Shown here piece by piece: positions 48,434 through 56,199 of a stretch of 64,000 nucleotides of DNA (position 1 is the stretch's first letter; each line of letters starts with the position of its first letter). The notes under the pieces are model-generated. The model was given only the letters and a program-made list of their open reading frames with translations. It searched no databases and was not told the DNA's origin. The stretch is from Anoxybacillus flavithermus. GTDB lineage: Bacteria > Bacillota > Bacilli > Bacillales > Anoxybacillaceae. Location of the stretch: contig NZ_PEDM01000002.1 in assembly GCF_002742685.1 (NCBI RefSeq), positions 62,001 to 126,000 of the forward strand, written 5' to 3'. A program made the position numbers and the translations under genes.

Positions 48434-49624
48434 GTGAAAACAACACAAATCATCGAGCTAACAGAAAAATACGGCGCAAATAACTATCATCCACTTCCAG
48501 TCGTCTTATCAAAAGGCGAAGGTGTATGGGTAGAAGATCCAGAAGGTAATCGTTATATGGATATGTTAAGCGCTTACTCAGCGGTCAACCAAGGACATCG
48601 CCATCCGCGCATCGTTCAAGCGCTTATTGAACAAGCAAATAAAATTACATTAACATCACGAGCATTTCATAACGATCAACTCGGTCCATGGTATGAAAAA
48701 GTGGCAAAATTAACGAACAAAGAGATGGTTTTACCGATGAACACAGGAGCGGAAGCGGTCGAAACAGCCGTCAAAGCGGCGCGACGCTGGGCGTATGACG
48801 TGAAAGGCGTTCCTGCTGATCAAGCGGAAATTATCGTTTGTGAAGATAACTTCCACGGTCGGACGATGACAGCTGTATCGATGTCATCGAACCCAGAATA
48901 TAAACGCGGATTCGGTCCGATGCTTCCGGGCATTAAAGTCATTCCGTTCGGCGATGTCGAAGCGCTCAAACAAGCCATTACACCAAATACAGCAGCGTTT
49001 ATTTTCGAACCAATTCAAGGGGAAGCAGGCATTAACATTCCGCCAGAAGGATTTTTAAAAGCGGCATACGACGTATGTAAACAACATAACGTTTTATATA
49101 TCGCGGACGAAATTCAATCAGGGCTTGGCCGCTCCGGTAAAATGTTTGCGTGCGATTGGGAAGAAGTCGAGCCAGATATGTACATTCTCGGTAAAGCGCT
49201 CGGTGGCGGCGTATTCCCAATTTCATGCGTAGCCGCAAACCGCGACATTCTTGGCGTATTTAATCCTGGCTCACACGGATCGACATTCGGTGGTAACCCG
49301 CTTGCTTGCGCCGTTTCGATCGCTGCGCTTGATGTCATCGTAGAAGAAAAATTGCCAGAGCGCTCGTTTGAGCTCGGTCAATATTTCCAAGAAAAATTGC
49401 GCGAAATCAACCATCCAGATATTAAAGAAGTGCGCGGCAGAGGGTTGTTTATCGGCGTTGAATTACACGTCCCAGCTCGCCCATATTGCGAAAAACTACA
49501 ACAAGAAGGGCTATTATGTAAAGAAACGCATGATACAGTCATCCGCTTTGCCCCACCACTCGTCATTACAAAGGAAGAGCTCGACTGGGCCATTGAAAAA
49601 GTGAAAAAAGTATTTGAACAGTAA
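48434..49624 (+). CDS. rocD: Ornithine aminotransferase
   Basis: The 396-residue PLP enzyme converts ornithine and 2-oxoglutarate into glutamate semialdehyde and glutamate. It has [15 protein letters not shown]-like [58 protein letters not shown] and the PLP lysine in [13 protein letters not shown]. The start is GTG 48434 with AGGAGGG 6 bases upstream; the ATG at 48383 lacks a site. It stands alone, without rocE or rocF. I find no clear sigma-54 (-24/-12) promoter. A cre-like sequence lies at 48350-48363. Confidence 0.94.
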   Translation: MKTTQIIELTEKYGANNYHPLPVVLSKGEGVWVEDPEGNRYMDMLSAYSAVNQGHRHPRIVQALIEQANKITLTSRAFHNDQLGPWYEKVAKLTNKEMVLPMNTGAEAVETAVKAARRWAYDVKGVPADQAEIIVCEDNFHGRTMTAVSMSSNPEYKRGFGPMLPGIKVIPFGDVEALKQAITPNTAAFIFEPIQGEAGINIPPEGFLKAAYDVCKQHNVLYIADEIQSGLGRSGKMFACDWEEVEPDMYILGKALGGGVFPISCVAANRDILGVFNPGSHGSTFGGNPLACAVSIAALDVIVEEKLPERSFELGQYFQEKLREINHPDIKEVRGRGLFIGVELHVPARPYCEKLQQEGLLCKETHDTVIRFAPPLVITKEELDWAIEKVKKVFEQ

Positions 49625-49650
49625 AAAGCTGGGATATCCCAGCTTTTTAC
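49621..49650. terminator. Perfect 30-bp palindromic bidirectional terminator between rocD and yisK
   Basis: The whole segment is a perfect inverted repeat with A5 and T5 arms around a GC-rich AGCTGGGA/TCCCAGCT core. It contains the stop codons of both convergent genes. Confidence 0.85.
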
Positions 49651-50510
49651 TTCACAACGTTTCGTAACGTTCCAATTTGCTCAATCGTAATTTCAATCAC
49701 ATCTCCCGACTGTAAAAAGCGCGACGGATTCATGCCTTTTCCGACTCCTGCTGGCGTTCCTGTCGCAATCACATCCCCCGGCTCTAACGTCATTCCTTTC
49801 GACAATGTCGCAATGATTGTTGGAATGTCGAAAATAAATTGCGCGGTCGTAGCTGATTGTCTCACTTCGCCATTTACTTTCGTTTCAATATGTAACGCAT
49901 GCGGCTCGACAATTGCCGACCGATGAACGATCCACGGTCCCATCGGACATGACGTATCTAAACTTTTTCCAAGTAAATATTGTTTATGTCTTTCTTGTAA
50001 ATCACGCGCGGTCACATCGTTTATGATCGTATAACCAAACACGTAATCGAGCGCCTGTTCTTTCGGAATCGCCTTTCCTTTTTTCCCGATGACAATCGCC
50101 AGCTCTCCTTCATAGTCTAATTGATCAGTTACATCCGCATGGCGTAAAATCGGTGCCTCATGCCCAATGACCGTCGTCGGCGCTTTCGAAAATACAATGA
50201 TATTTTCGCGATCCACTACGCCTCCCATTTCTTGCGCATGATCGGCATAATTTTTCCCGATACAAAAAATATTTTTTGTCGGGCGTGGAATCGGCGCAAG
50301 CAGTTGCACGTCGTCAAGTTCATACGTCCACTCTGGCCGCACGCGCCCAAGCACACGTTCCACTTTTTCAATAAACGATTCGCCAAGTTCGAGACATTCG
50401 ATCATCGTATTCGGTATCGTCTCATCTGCTTTCGATAAATGAACGACACTTTGCTCATGAACAACCCCGACAAACACATCCGATCCGGCGTGCGCTGTAA
50501 CAAATTTCAT
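49647..50510 (-). CDS. yisK: Fumarylacetoacetate hydrolase family protein YisK
   Basis: The 287-residue protein has a short N-terminal domain and the FAH fold: IFCIGKNYADHAQEMGG, IVFSKAPTTVIGHEAPI, LDYEGELAIVIGKKGK with the metal-binding Glu residues, NDVTARDLQ and VIATGTPAGVGKGM. Members decarboxylate oxaloacetate or hydrolyse acylpyruvates. B. subtilis YisK has been linked to cell-wall morphology through Mbl and to oxaloacetate decarboxylation. The ATG at 50510 follows GGGGATGAGG. It is convergent with rocD. Confidence 0.88.
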   Translation of the reverse strand: MKFVTAHAGSDVFVGVVHEQSVVHLSKADETIPNTMIECLELGESFIEKVERVLGRVRPEWTYELDDVQLLAPIPRPTKNIFCIGKNYADHAQEMGGVVDRENIIVFSKAPTTVIGHEAPILRHADVTDQLDYEGELAIVIGKKGKAIPKEQALDYVFGYTIINDVTARDLQERHKQYLLGKSLDTSCPMGPWIVHRSAIVEPHALHIETKVNGEVRQSATTAQFIFDIPTIIATLSKGMTLEPGDVIATGTPAGVGKGMNPSRFLQSGDVIEITIEQIGTLRNVVK

Positions 50511-50627
50511 GTCCTCATCCCCTTTTTCATATGATCGAACACCATTATTTTCTCGTTTTCACGTGTAAACTCCTTTGTAAAAAATTATTTTTCAGCACAT
50601 TATACTATTTCCTTTTTCTTCAGAATA

Positions 50628-50645
50628 TGTATAATAGTTTATACA
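50628..50645 (+). promoter_or_regulatory. Inverted repeat over the candidate -10 of the spo0E-like gene
   Basis: TGTATAA and TTATACA form a perfect 7-bp inverted repeat with a 4-base spacer. A TATAAT (50630-50635) lies in the left arm, so a bound repressor would block the promoter. TGACGAA at 50666-50672 resembles a Spo0A box (TGNCGAA). Confidence 0.4.
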
Positions 50646-50695
50646 TACAGTTGTTTACAGACTGTTGACGAAAATGAAAAATGTTGGTGAATGTT

Positions 50696-50875
50696 ATGTC
50701 CCTTTCCCTCATCGAAAAGAAAAGACGACAATTAATTGAATTGGCGCAAATGTACGGTTTTTCCGCGAAAGAAACGATCCAATGCAGTCAAGAGCTTGAT
50801 GAATTATTAAATAAGCATTTGAAAGAAGCCGTGCTTTTCCATAAAGAAAAAGAAGACAAGCCGTGTACGACATGA
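50696..50875 (+). CDS. yisI: Spo0E-family aspartyl-phosphate phosphatase (YisI-like)
   Basis: The 59-residue protein has two helices and the Spo0E signature SQELDELLNKH. The SXELD core is the active segment of proteins that remove phosphate from Spo0A~P and so hold back sporulation. ATG 50696 is selected because GGTGA lies 5 bases upstream and it begins the conserved IEKKRRQLIELA helix; ATG 50681 in the same frame is possible. B. subtilis yisI lies between gerP and yisK, as here. Confidence 0.85.
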   Translation: MSLSLIEKKRRQLIELAQMYGFSAKETIQCSQELDELLNKHLKEAVLFHKEKEDKPCTT

Positions 50876-50897
50876 TTCATTCATGTCGTTTTCTTTT
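50867..50897 (+). terminator. Intrinsic terminator after yisI
   Basis: A 9-bp stem ACGACATGA/TCATGTCGT (50867-50875 with 50881-50889, loop 5) is followed by TTTCTTTTTT. The yisI stop codon is in the left arm and the convergent DUF418 stop in the right arm. Confidence 0.8.
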
Positions 50898-51990
50898 TTC
50901 CGTACGTCATCCATCGCCATACGCGCTCCATCGGTCCGATCGCATGTTTTTTCAGCCACCAATGGCTCCAACATATTTGTATGACATATACAACGAGTGC
51001 GATAGCTAGCGCTTGTTTTGGTGTTACTTTCCCATATAAACCGAAGCCATAAGAATAAAAAATAAGCGTACAGATGATCGATTGCGTCAAATAGTTCGTG
51101 AATGCCATTTTGCCGACAGGCGCAAAAAAACGAATCACTTTCTCTGTCACAAACGAAAACGCGGTCAAATAAAACAGGGCGAGCGCAGGACCTCCGATCA
51201 TATCTTGGGCATACTCGGTTACGATATTTTTTTCGATATACGGAAGCCATTTGAAAGCCATGCCAACAATAAGCGAGCCGATACACCATTTTCGAATCGT
51301 TGGGCGATGTCGGTTGACGTCATGAAACCATTTTTCTTTTGCGATAAATGCCCCAAATAAAAAAAATGGGAAAATCGTTAAAATAAAAATGAATGCTTGT
51401 GTCAATGAGTTGACATACAACCAATCATATGCTCGCTGCGTAAAAATTTGTTCCCACGTGCCTTGTTGATAATTTGCGATCGCCTGCTTTGCCAGCTCTG
51501 GCTCTGAAAAATCGACATCACCGCTCATTTTCCACATCAGCCACATGAGTACGGTGGAACCGAAAGCCCAACTGCTCCAAAGCGAAAGCGCCCAGTTGCG
51601 CAACGTTTTTGCGCTCGCTTGAAAAAACGGAAAAAGAAACAAACCAACGATCGCATACCCGATTAAAATATCGCCATGCCAAATAAAAAACGCATGAATC
51701 ATACCAAATAATAACAACGCAAGCAATCGGCGCAAAAAAATCACTTGAAACCGCTCGCCCCCTTTATCAAGCATGATCCATGCTCCCCAGCCGAACAACA
51801 ACGAAAAAAGTGGATAAAAGCTCGCTTGCACAAATATATCTACAAATGCAAGCAGGAAACGATCAACCCCATCTTTCGCAAACACCGTAGCATCGACATA
51901 TAGCGTCGGAAGCGAAAAATCAAGAACGTTCACAAGCAAAATGCCAAATAAAGCCAAACCACGCACTGCATCAATGATTGAAATACGCAT
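50881..51990 (-). CDS. DUF418 family polytopic membrane protein
   Basis: The 369-residue protein has about eight hydrophobic helices. It starts RISIIDAVRGLALFGILLVNVLDF, the N-terminal DUF418/HGSNAT-like signature, and has GPALALFYLTAFSFVTEKVIRFFAPVGKMAFTNYLTQS and CWSHWWLKKHAIGPMERVWRWMTYG near the end, typical of DUF418. The fold is related to membrane acyltransferases, but no substrate is known. The ATG at 51990 follows AAGGAGGGAG. It lies downstream of an acyl-CoA synthetase gene, separated by a terminator. Confidence 0.82.
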   Translation of the reverse strand: MRISIIDAVRGLALFGILLVNVLDFSLPTLYVDATVFAKDGVDRFLLAFVDIFVQASFYPLFSLLFGWGAWIMLDKGGERFQVIFLRRLLALLLFGMIHAFFIWHGDILIGYAIVGLFLFPFFQASAKTLRNWALSLWSSWAFGSTVLMWLMWKMSGDVDFSEPELAKQAIANYQQGTWEQIFTQRAYDWLYVNSLTQAFIFILTIFPFFLFGAFIAKEKWFHDVNRHRPTIRKWCIGSLIVGMAFKWLPYIEKNIVTEYAQDMIGGPALALFYLTAFSFVTEKVIRFFAPVGKMAFTNYLTQSIICTLIFYSYGFGLYGKVTPKQALAIALVVYVIQICWSHWWLKKHAIGPMERVWRWMTYGKKKTT

Positions 51991-52020
51991 AATCTCCCTC
52001 CTTTTCCATTTCAGCGTAAA

Positions 52021-52056
52021 GAAAAAAGAGCCGCCTGTCAATCGACAACGGCTCTT
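52021..52056 (-). terminator. Intrinsic terminator after the acyl-CoA synthetase gene
   Basis: A stem of AGAGCCG with CGGCTCT (52055-52049 with 52033-52027), extended by imperfect pairs in TTGTC/GACAG, is followed by a T-rich run on the minus strand. Confidence 0.8.
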
Positions 52057-52061
52057 CCTTA

Positions 52062-53654
52062 TTAATTCACATATCTTCCTGTCTTCCCTATTGATTGCCA
52101 GTATTCGTTACGTAAATGTACTTTTTGAATTTTTCCTGATGCGGTTTTTGGCAATTCTTGAACGAATGTCACCCCGGTAATCGCTTTAAAATGAGCAAGT
52201 TTTTCACGTGAAAAGGCAATGAGCTCTTGTTCTGTCACTTCTTTTCCAGGACGGACGACAACGAACGCATGCGGCGTTTCGCCCCATTTTTCATGCGGAA
52301 CAGCGATGACTGCTGCCTCTAACACCGCTGGGTGCTCGTACAACACCCCTTCGACTTCAATCGATGAAATGTTTTCCCCACCGCTAATAATAATATCTTT
52401 TTTCCGATCAACGATATCGATATTTCCGTATTCATCCATCGTCGCCATATCTCCTGTATGCAGCCAACCGTTGCGAATCGTTTCCATCGTTGCCTCTGGA
52501 TTTTTCCAATAGCCTGCCATCACACCGTTACTGCGCACAATGACTTCTCCGATCGTTTTTCCATCGCGCGGCACTTGTTCGCCATGCTCATTGACAACTT
52601 TCACTTCGCAGCCAATCATCGCATAGCCTGCTTTCGCTTTCATTCGATATTGTTCACTTAACGGTAAATGACTGAGATGCGCGCGAATCGTCGACACCGT
52701 ACTTAATGGCGATGATTCCGTCATGCCGTACACTTGAATAAACTCCCAGCCTAATTCTTTTTCCACGCGCGTGACAAATGCTGGTGGGGGAGCAGAACCT
52801 GCAATAACGACACGCACATCATGCTCAATCGTCGGCACATGTTGCTCATAATATTGCAGCAACGTATTTAACACCGTTGGCGCCATATGCATAACAGTCA
52901 CTTTATATTTATTGACGTATTCGAAAATGACTTTAGGAATAGCCTTACGCAAACAAACGTGCGTTGCTCCGTTCGCTGTATAGTAAAACGGTGCCCCCCA
53001 TCCGTTAACATGGAACATCGGCAAAATATGCAAATATACATCTCGATCCGACACGCGCAAATGGTGCATCGTACTTAATGCATGCAAATAGTTGTTGCGA
53101 TGTGTGAGCATCACCCCTTTTGGATTTCCCGTCGTTCCGCTCGTATATAACAAACTACATACGTCGTTTTCGTCAATATCCGGACGAGCAAACGGCTCTG
53201 TCGTATATTGAGCAAGCCACGTATCGTAAGCGATTTCATGAATGTCGTCCGTTTTGCCGTGTACGATGATATGCTCAACTGTTTGCAACTCGTTTTTGAC
53301 TGGCGCAATTAAATGATATAACTCATAATCAACAAACAACACTTTACTTTCGCTATGATTTAAAATAAATACATAATCATCTGGTTTTAAGCGAATATTG
53401 AGCGGTACCATGATCGCTCCAGTTTGAAATACGCCGTAAAACCCTTCGAGCATTTCTAACGTATTTGGCGCTAAATAAGCGACACGATCTCCTTTTTTTA
53501 TCCCTAAATCGCGTAACCCGTGCGACAATTGATTGACGCGCTCACTCAGTTCACGATATGTAAGCGATTTTCCCTCACTAATGACGCCAACTTTATCCCC
53601 ATAAAGCGATACGGCGCGATCTAAAAAATGAGTTAATACTAACGGAACGTTCAT
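52062..53654 (-). CDS. Long-chain fatty-acid--CoA ligase (AMP-binding family)
   Basis: The 530-residue enzyme has the AMP-binding motif LLYTSGTTGNPKGVMLTH, the core QVYGMTESSPLSTVS, GWLHTGDMATMDEYGNIDIVDRKKDIIISGGENISSIEVE and the C-terminal PKTASGKIQKVHLR with the adenylation lysine. It activates a carboxylic acid to its CoA ester in two steps. The chain length cannot be read; medium- or long-chain is likely. ATG 53654 follows AAGGGGG with 7 bases between; a TTG two codons earlier is less likely. Confidence 0.9.
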   Translation of the reverse strand: MNVPLVLTHFLDRAVSLYGDKVGVISEGKSLTYRELSERVNQLSHGLRDLGIKKGDRVAYLAPNTLEMLEGFYGVFQTGAIMVPLNIRLKPDDYVFILNHSESKVLFVDYELYHLIAPVKNELQTVEHIIVHGKTDDIHEIAYDTWLAQYTTEPFARPDIDENDVCSLLYTSGTTGNPKGVMLTHRNNYLHALSTMHHLRVSDRDVYLHILPMFHVNGWGAPFYYTANGATHVCLRKAIPKVIFEYVNKYKVTVMHMAPTVLNTLLQYYEQHVPTIEHDVRVVIAGSAPPPAFVTRVEKELGWEFIQVYGMTESSPLSTVSTIRAHLSHLPLSEQYRMKAKAGYAMIGCEVKVVNEHGEQVPRDGKTIGEVIVRSNGVMAGYWKNPEATMETIRNGWLHTGDMATMDEYGNIDIVDRKKDIIISGGENISSIEVEGVLYEHPAVLEAAVIAVPHEKWGETPHAFVVVRPGKEVTEQELIAFSREKLAHFKAITGVTFVQELPKTASGKIQKVHLRNEYWQSIGKTGRYVN

Positions 53655-53731
53655 CCCCAATCCCCCTTATTTTTACATCTAAAAATTATAATTTTTCAGA
53701 AATATTATAACATATCTTTCTTTTTGTGGAG

Positions 53732-53760
53732 CACATTTCTTTCATTGTTTTCATATAATT
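53732..53760 (+). promoter_or_regulatory. Sigma-K-like promoter of the gerP operon
   Basis: CACA (53732-53735) and CATATAATT (53752-53760) are 16 bases apart and resemble sigma-K -35 and -10 elements (AC and CATANNNTA). The gerP operon of B. subtilis is transcribed in the mother cell late in sporulation. AATTGGGT at 53757-53764 also matches the core of the GerE box RWWTRGGY. Confidence 0.6.
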
Positions 53761-53795
53761 GGGTAAGGGAAAGAATGAGAGAAAGGACGATGGCC

Positions 53796-54020
53796 ATGCC
53801 TTCCTATATTGCAGGTCCAATAAAAATTACGAACGTCAGTAGCGATGCGACCGTCAATTTCGGCGATACGTTGCAAATTGCACCAAAAAGTTCATCAAAA
53901 TCGCTCGCAGGTGCTGGCGGTGGAAATACAGGAGACTTTTTACAAACAAATACGTTCATTAGCTTTACAAATACAATCGATCCAGACATCGCCGATGGCA
54001 ACGTAAAAAGCAAGGGATAG
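53796..54020 (+). CDS. GerPA/GerPF-like spore germination protein, extra gene at the head of the gerP operon
   Basis: The 74-residue protein has the GerPA/GerPF pattern: PSYIAGPIKITNVSSDATVNFGD, then LAGAGGGNTGDFLQTNT and TNTIDPDIADGN. It resembles both GerPA and GerPF further along the operon and is a third family member. B. subtilis has six gerP genes, PA to PF, plus single paralogues elsewhere, so a seventh at the front is unusual to me. The ATG at 53796 follows AAAGGA with 8 bases between; the ATG at 53790 is too close. It probably acts in the spore coat. Confidence 0.88.
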   Translation: MPSYIAGPIKITNVSSDATVNFGDTLQIAPKSSSKSLAGAGGGNTGDFLQTNTFISFTNTIDPDIADGNVKSKG

Positions 54021-54023
54021 CCG

Positions 54024-54245
54024 ATGCCTGCCATTGTTGGAGCAGTCCAAATTAACAGCATTGGAAGCGGCGGCGTATTTCACATTGGCGATGTATTTGC
54101 CATCTCTCCGTATAGCGTCGCTAAAACATTTGCTGGCGCTGGTTCATTTAATACGGGAGACGGTCTGCACATTTACAACCAATATAGCAACACAAATACA
54201 AACGACCGTGATATTGCCGATAGCAATATCGCTGGAAATGCCTAG
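54024..54245 (+). CDS. gerPA: Spore germination protein GerPA
   Basis: The 73-residue protein starts MPAIVGAVQINSIGSGGVFHIGDVF and has FAGAGSFNTGDGLHIYNQYSNTNTND and the ending IADSNIAGNA. It is in the first canonical position before gerPB. GerP proteins make the spore coat permeable to small germinants; the molecular role of each is not clear. The ATG has AAGGGAT upstream and lies 3 bases after the previous stop. Confidence 0.88.
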   Translation: MPAIVGAVQINSIGSGGVFHIGDVFAISPYSVAKTFAGAGSFNTGDGLHIYNQYSNTNTNDRDIADSNIAGNA

Positions 54246-54257
54246 TGAGGTGAAAAG

Positions 54258-54470
54258 ATGAACTTTTACATTCAACAAACGATTTCGATTCATCAATTAA
54301 AAATCGGTTCGCTCACAAACTCATCCGTTCTTCAAATCGGAACGACAGGAAAAGTACAACCACTCGCCACATTAAGCAATACCGGTCAATTTACACAACC
54401 AGCACCAGAAGCGAAAATCAATATTCAAGGAGAAGAAGGACCGTTCGTTCCACTCCAATCCCCTGTATAA
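54258..54470 (+). CDS. gerPB: Spore germination protein GerPB
   Basis: The 70-residue protein begins MNFYIQQTISIHQLKIGSLTNSSVLQIGTTG, the GerPB pattern with the SVLQIG element also seen in GerPD and GerPE. GAGGTG precedes the ATG. The 72 bases to the next gene hold only its ribosome site and no clear structure. Confidence 0.87.
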   Translation: MNFYIQQTISIHQLKIGSLTNSSVLQIGTTGKVQPLATLSNTGQFTQPAPEAKINIQGEEGPFVPLQSPV

Positions 54471-54542
54471 AACTGTGCTACTTCTTTCTGCCCGGCCATA
54501 CATTAGAAAGTAAAAGGGTCGGCAAAGAAGGAGGCGTCATAC

Positions 54543-55127
54543 ATGTGGCACGATTATTTTAAACAACTCGAAGCCTATTTAAAATGGCAACAACAAAAAA
54601 TGCAATCGCTTGAACAAGTAGTAAACGATTTACAACAACAATATGAACAACTAAAAAAAAAGCCGCATACAACGATTGAAAAAATTGAATATCATTTTGA
54701 TCAATTAAAAGTGGAAACGTTAGAAGGAACGTTGAATATCGGTCTAAATCCTGCAACGTTTGGGGAAGATACGATTGAAAATTTTGCGGTTCCAAAAAGC
54801 CAAACGATCATTCCACAACCAACACCGATTTTCCGCAACATTCAAACAGCCGTTCATTCGTATTTACAGGAAGAAGGAGAAAACATCATCGCCCGCATCG
54901 AGCAAACATATGGACGTTCACTCGATTCGTCATATCGCCAATTTATATTGCAAGATATTGCGCGGCAAATTGATGATCGCATTCATTTTTATTTACGCCA
55001 ATACGGAGAACATGAACAAGAAAACGATACATTACAACAAACGATCATTTCTTACTTAAAAAGAGATATTGAACATTCAATTGACACGTTTTTAAAACAT
55101 TTACCACGAGAGGAGACGAACGAATGA
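54543..55127 (+). CDS. gerPC: Spore germination protein GerPC
   Basis: The 194-residue protein is the largest of the operon. Residues 1-45 form a predicted coiled coil (LEAYLKWQQQKMQSLEQVVNDLQQQYEQLKKK). A beta-like segment (EGTLNIGLNPATFGED) and a helical C terminus (IEQTYGRSLDSSYRQFILQDIARQID) follow. The order and length match GerPC, thought to be the structural core of the Ger-P group. AAGGAGG precedes the ATG, and its stop overlaps gerPD (ATGA). Confidence 0.88.
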   Translation: MWHDYFKQLEAYLKWQQQKMQSLEQVVNDLQQQYEQLKKKPHTTIEKIEYHFDQLKVETLEGTLNIGLNPATFGEDTIENFAVPKSQTIIPQPTPIFRNIQTAVHSYLQEEGENIIARIEQTYGRSLDSSYRQFILQDIARQIDDRIHFYLRQYGEHEQENDTLQQTIISYLKRDIEHSIDTFLKHLPREETNE

Positions 55128-55321
55128 ATATGACAGTCGTGAATCATCATCTATCTGTCGGTCATATCGCCATCGGAGGAGTAGCAAGCGCCTCGCTCGT
55201 ATTAATTGGTGACAGCGAAATGATTCAACTAGCTTCCGCATTTGATACTCCGCCCGAATCGTTAATTATCGGTCCGTTTCCAGAAAAACAAAACAATAAA
55301 AAAAATGAGGAAAAGCGATGA
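55124..55321 (+). CDS. gerPD: Spore germination protein GerPD
   Basis: The 65-residue protein has NMTVVNHHLSVGHIAIGGVASASLVLIGDSEMIQLAS, the GerPD pattern. It overlaps gerPC and gerPE by four bases on each side, so the block is translated as a coupled unit. The C terminus is charged (KQNNKKNEEKR). Confidence 0.87.
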   Translation: MNMTVVNHHLSVGHIAIGGVASASLVLIGDSEMIQLASAFDTPPESLIIGPFPEKQNNKKNEEKR

Positions 55322-55716
55322 GCCGCCTTTCCGTCGTCCACTTTCTAAGGGCAAACGCTGTTGTCTTTAGTTCTGTCGTGCAAATTGGAGATAGCCAAGA
55401 AATTCGTCTTTCCGGACGAGCGTTAGCTGTTCAACGACAACTCGAATACGTCGACAGCAGAGAATTTCCTCTTGCCTTTCCGATTTTCACAAAGCCGATT
55501 CCGCTTCCACCTGTAGATACTGAACCGGTTTGCCGTTATACGCTGCACGATTGTCCACTCATCGCTGTTCATTCCGTTCGCGTAATCGGAATTTCTTCTA
55601 CATCCGTCGTGCATATCGGTTCAACAAAAAACGTAGAAGCCGAATCACGAGTGAAACATATTCGTCAACTGACAGAAAGGAGACAAGAACATGCCAGCTC
55701 TCGTCGGTCCAATTAA
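55318..55716 (+). CDS. gerPE: Spore germination protein GerPE
   Basis: The 132-residue protein contains two copies of the short SSVVQIGDS / SSTSVVHIGSTK element (near residues 18 and 96), a pattern shared with GerPB and GerPD. Between them lies a Pro-rich stretch (FPIFTKPIPLPPVDTEPV). Its last 26 bases overlap gerPF in a different frame. Confidence 0.86.
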   Translation: MSRLSVVHFLRANAVVFSSVVQIGDSQEIRLSGRALAVQRQLEYVDSREFPLAFPIFTKPIPLPPVDTEPVCRYTLHDCPLIAVHSVRVIGISSTSVVHIGSTKNVEAESRVKHIRQLTERRQEHASSRRSN

Positions 55717-55912
55717 AATTAACCTCGTCGCTAGCGGTGCCGTCATGCAAGTGGGTGATACGTTGTATGTATCACCGAAAATTAGTTCGAAAACATTTGC
55801 TGGCGCAGGCGCGTTTAATACCGGTAATTTTATTATCACTAACAACGGCATTAGCTTAACGAATACACTTGATTCCGATGTATTTGATCAAAACGTTGCG
55901 GGCAATGCTTAA
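55691..55912 (+). CDS. gerPF: Spore germination protein GerPF
   Basis: The 73-residue protein starts MPALVGPIKINLVASGAVMQVGDTLYVSPKISSKTFAGAG and ends DSDVFDQNVAGNA, as GerPF does. GAAAGGAG precedes the ATG. It closes the operon and overlaps the convergent HNH gene by four bases, so no terminator separates the two strands. Confidence 0.89.
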   Translation: MPALVGPIKINLVASGAVMQVGDTLYVSPKISSKTFAGAGAFNTGNFIITNNGISLTNTLDSDVFDQNVAGNA

Positions 55913-56187
55913 CGCTTTTGCCGTTTCGCTTTTTTTATTTTCGGTATCCGCTCAGCTGGTTGTTTGCGAATCCAGCGAACAAATGACGCAATTTGTTCAT
56001 CACATTGTAGCCGTTCAATCGTATAGAGCCGACTTGCTAACTCTTCATTCGTATATATAGCGTGAATTTGTTTATGGCACGGGATGCATAACTTTGCTGT
56101 TTCTGTACCCCCGTACTCTTTTGGGGTTAAATGATGAACAGTTAATACGACATCTTCTCTTCCGCACAGTTCGCATATTCCTTTCAT
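55909..56187 (-). CDS. yisB: Small HNH-type protein (YisB-like)
   Basis: The 92-residue protein has a zinc-ribbon HNH core: CELCGRED, VHHLTPKEYGGTE and CIPCHKQIHAIY, followed by helices and a basic C terminus (KIKKAKRQKR). HNH proteins bind and often cut DNA. In B. subtilis yisB lies after sbcC, as here, 12 bases away and on the same strand, which suggests a role with SbcCD in DNA repair. That role is inferred from context. Confidence 0.87.
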   Translation of the reverse strand: MKGICELCGREDVVLTVHHLTPKEYGGTETAKLCIPCHKQIHAIYTNEELASRLYTIERLQCDEQIASFVRWIRKQPAERIPKIKKAKRQKR

Positions 56188-56199
56188 TGCAAGTCTCCT

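Noticed and set aside
49621-49650. Perfect 30-bp palindrome considered as a protein-binding site
   Set aside because: Its A5/T5 arms, GC-rich core and position over two convergent stop codons fit a bidirectional terminator better.
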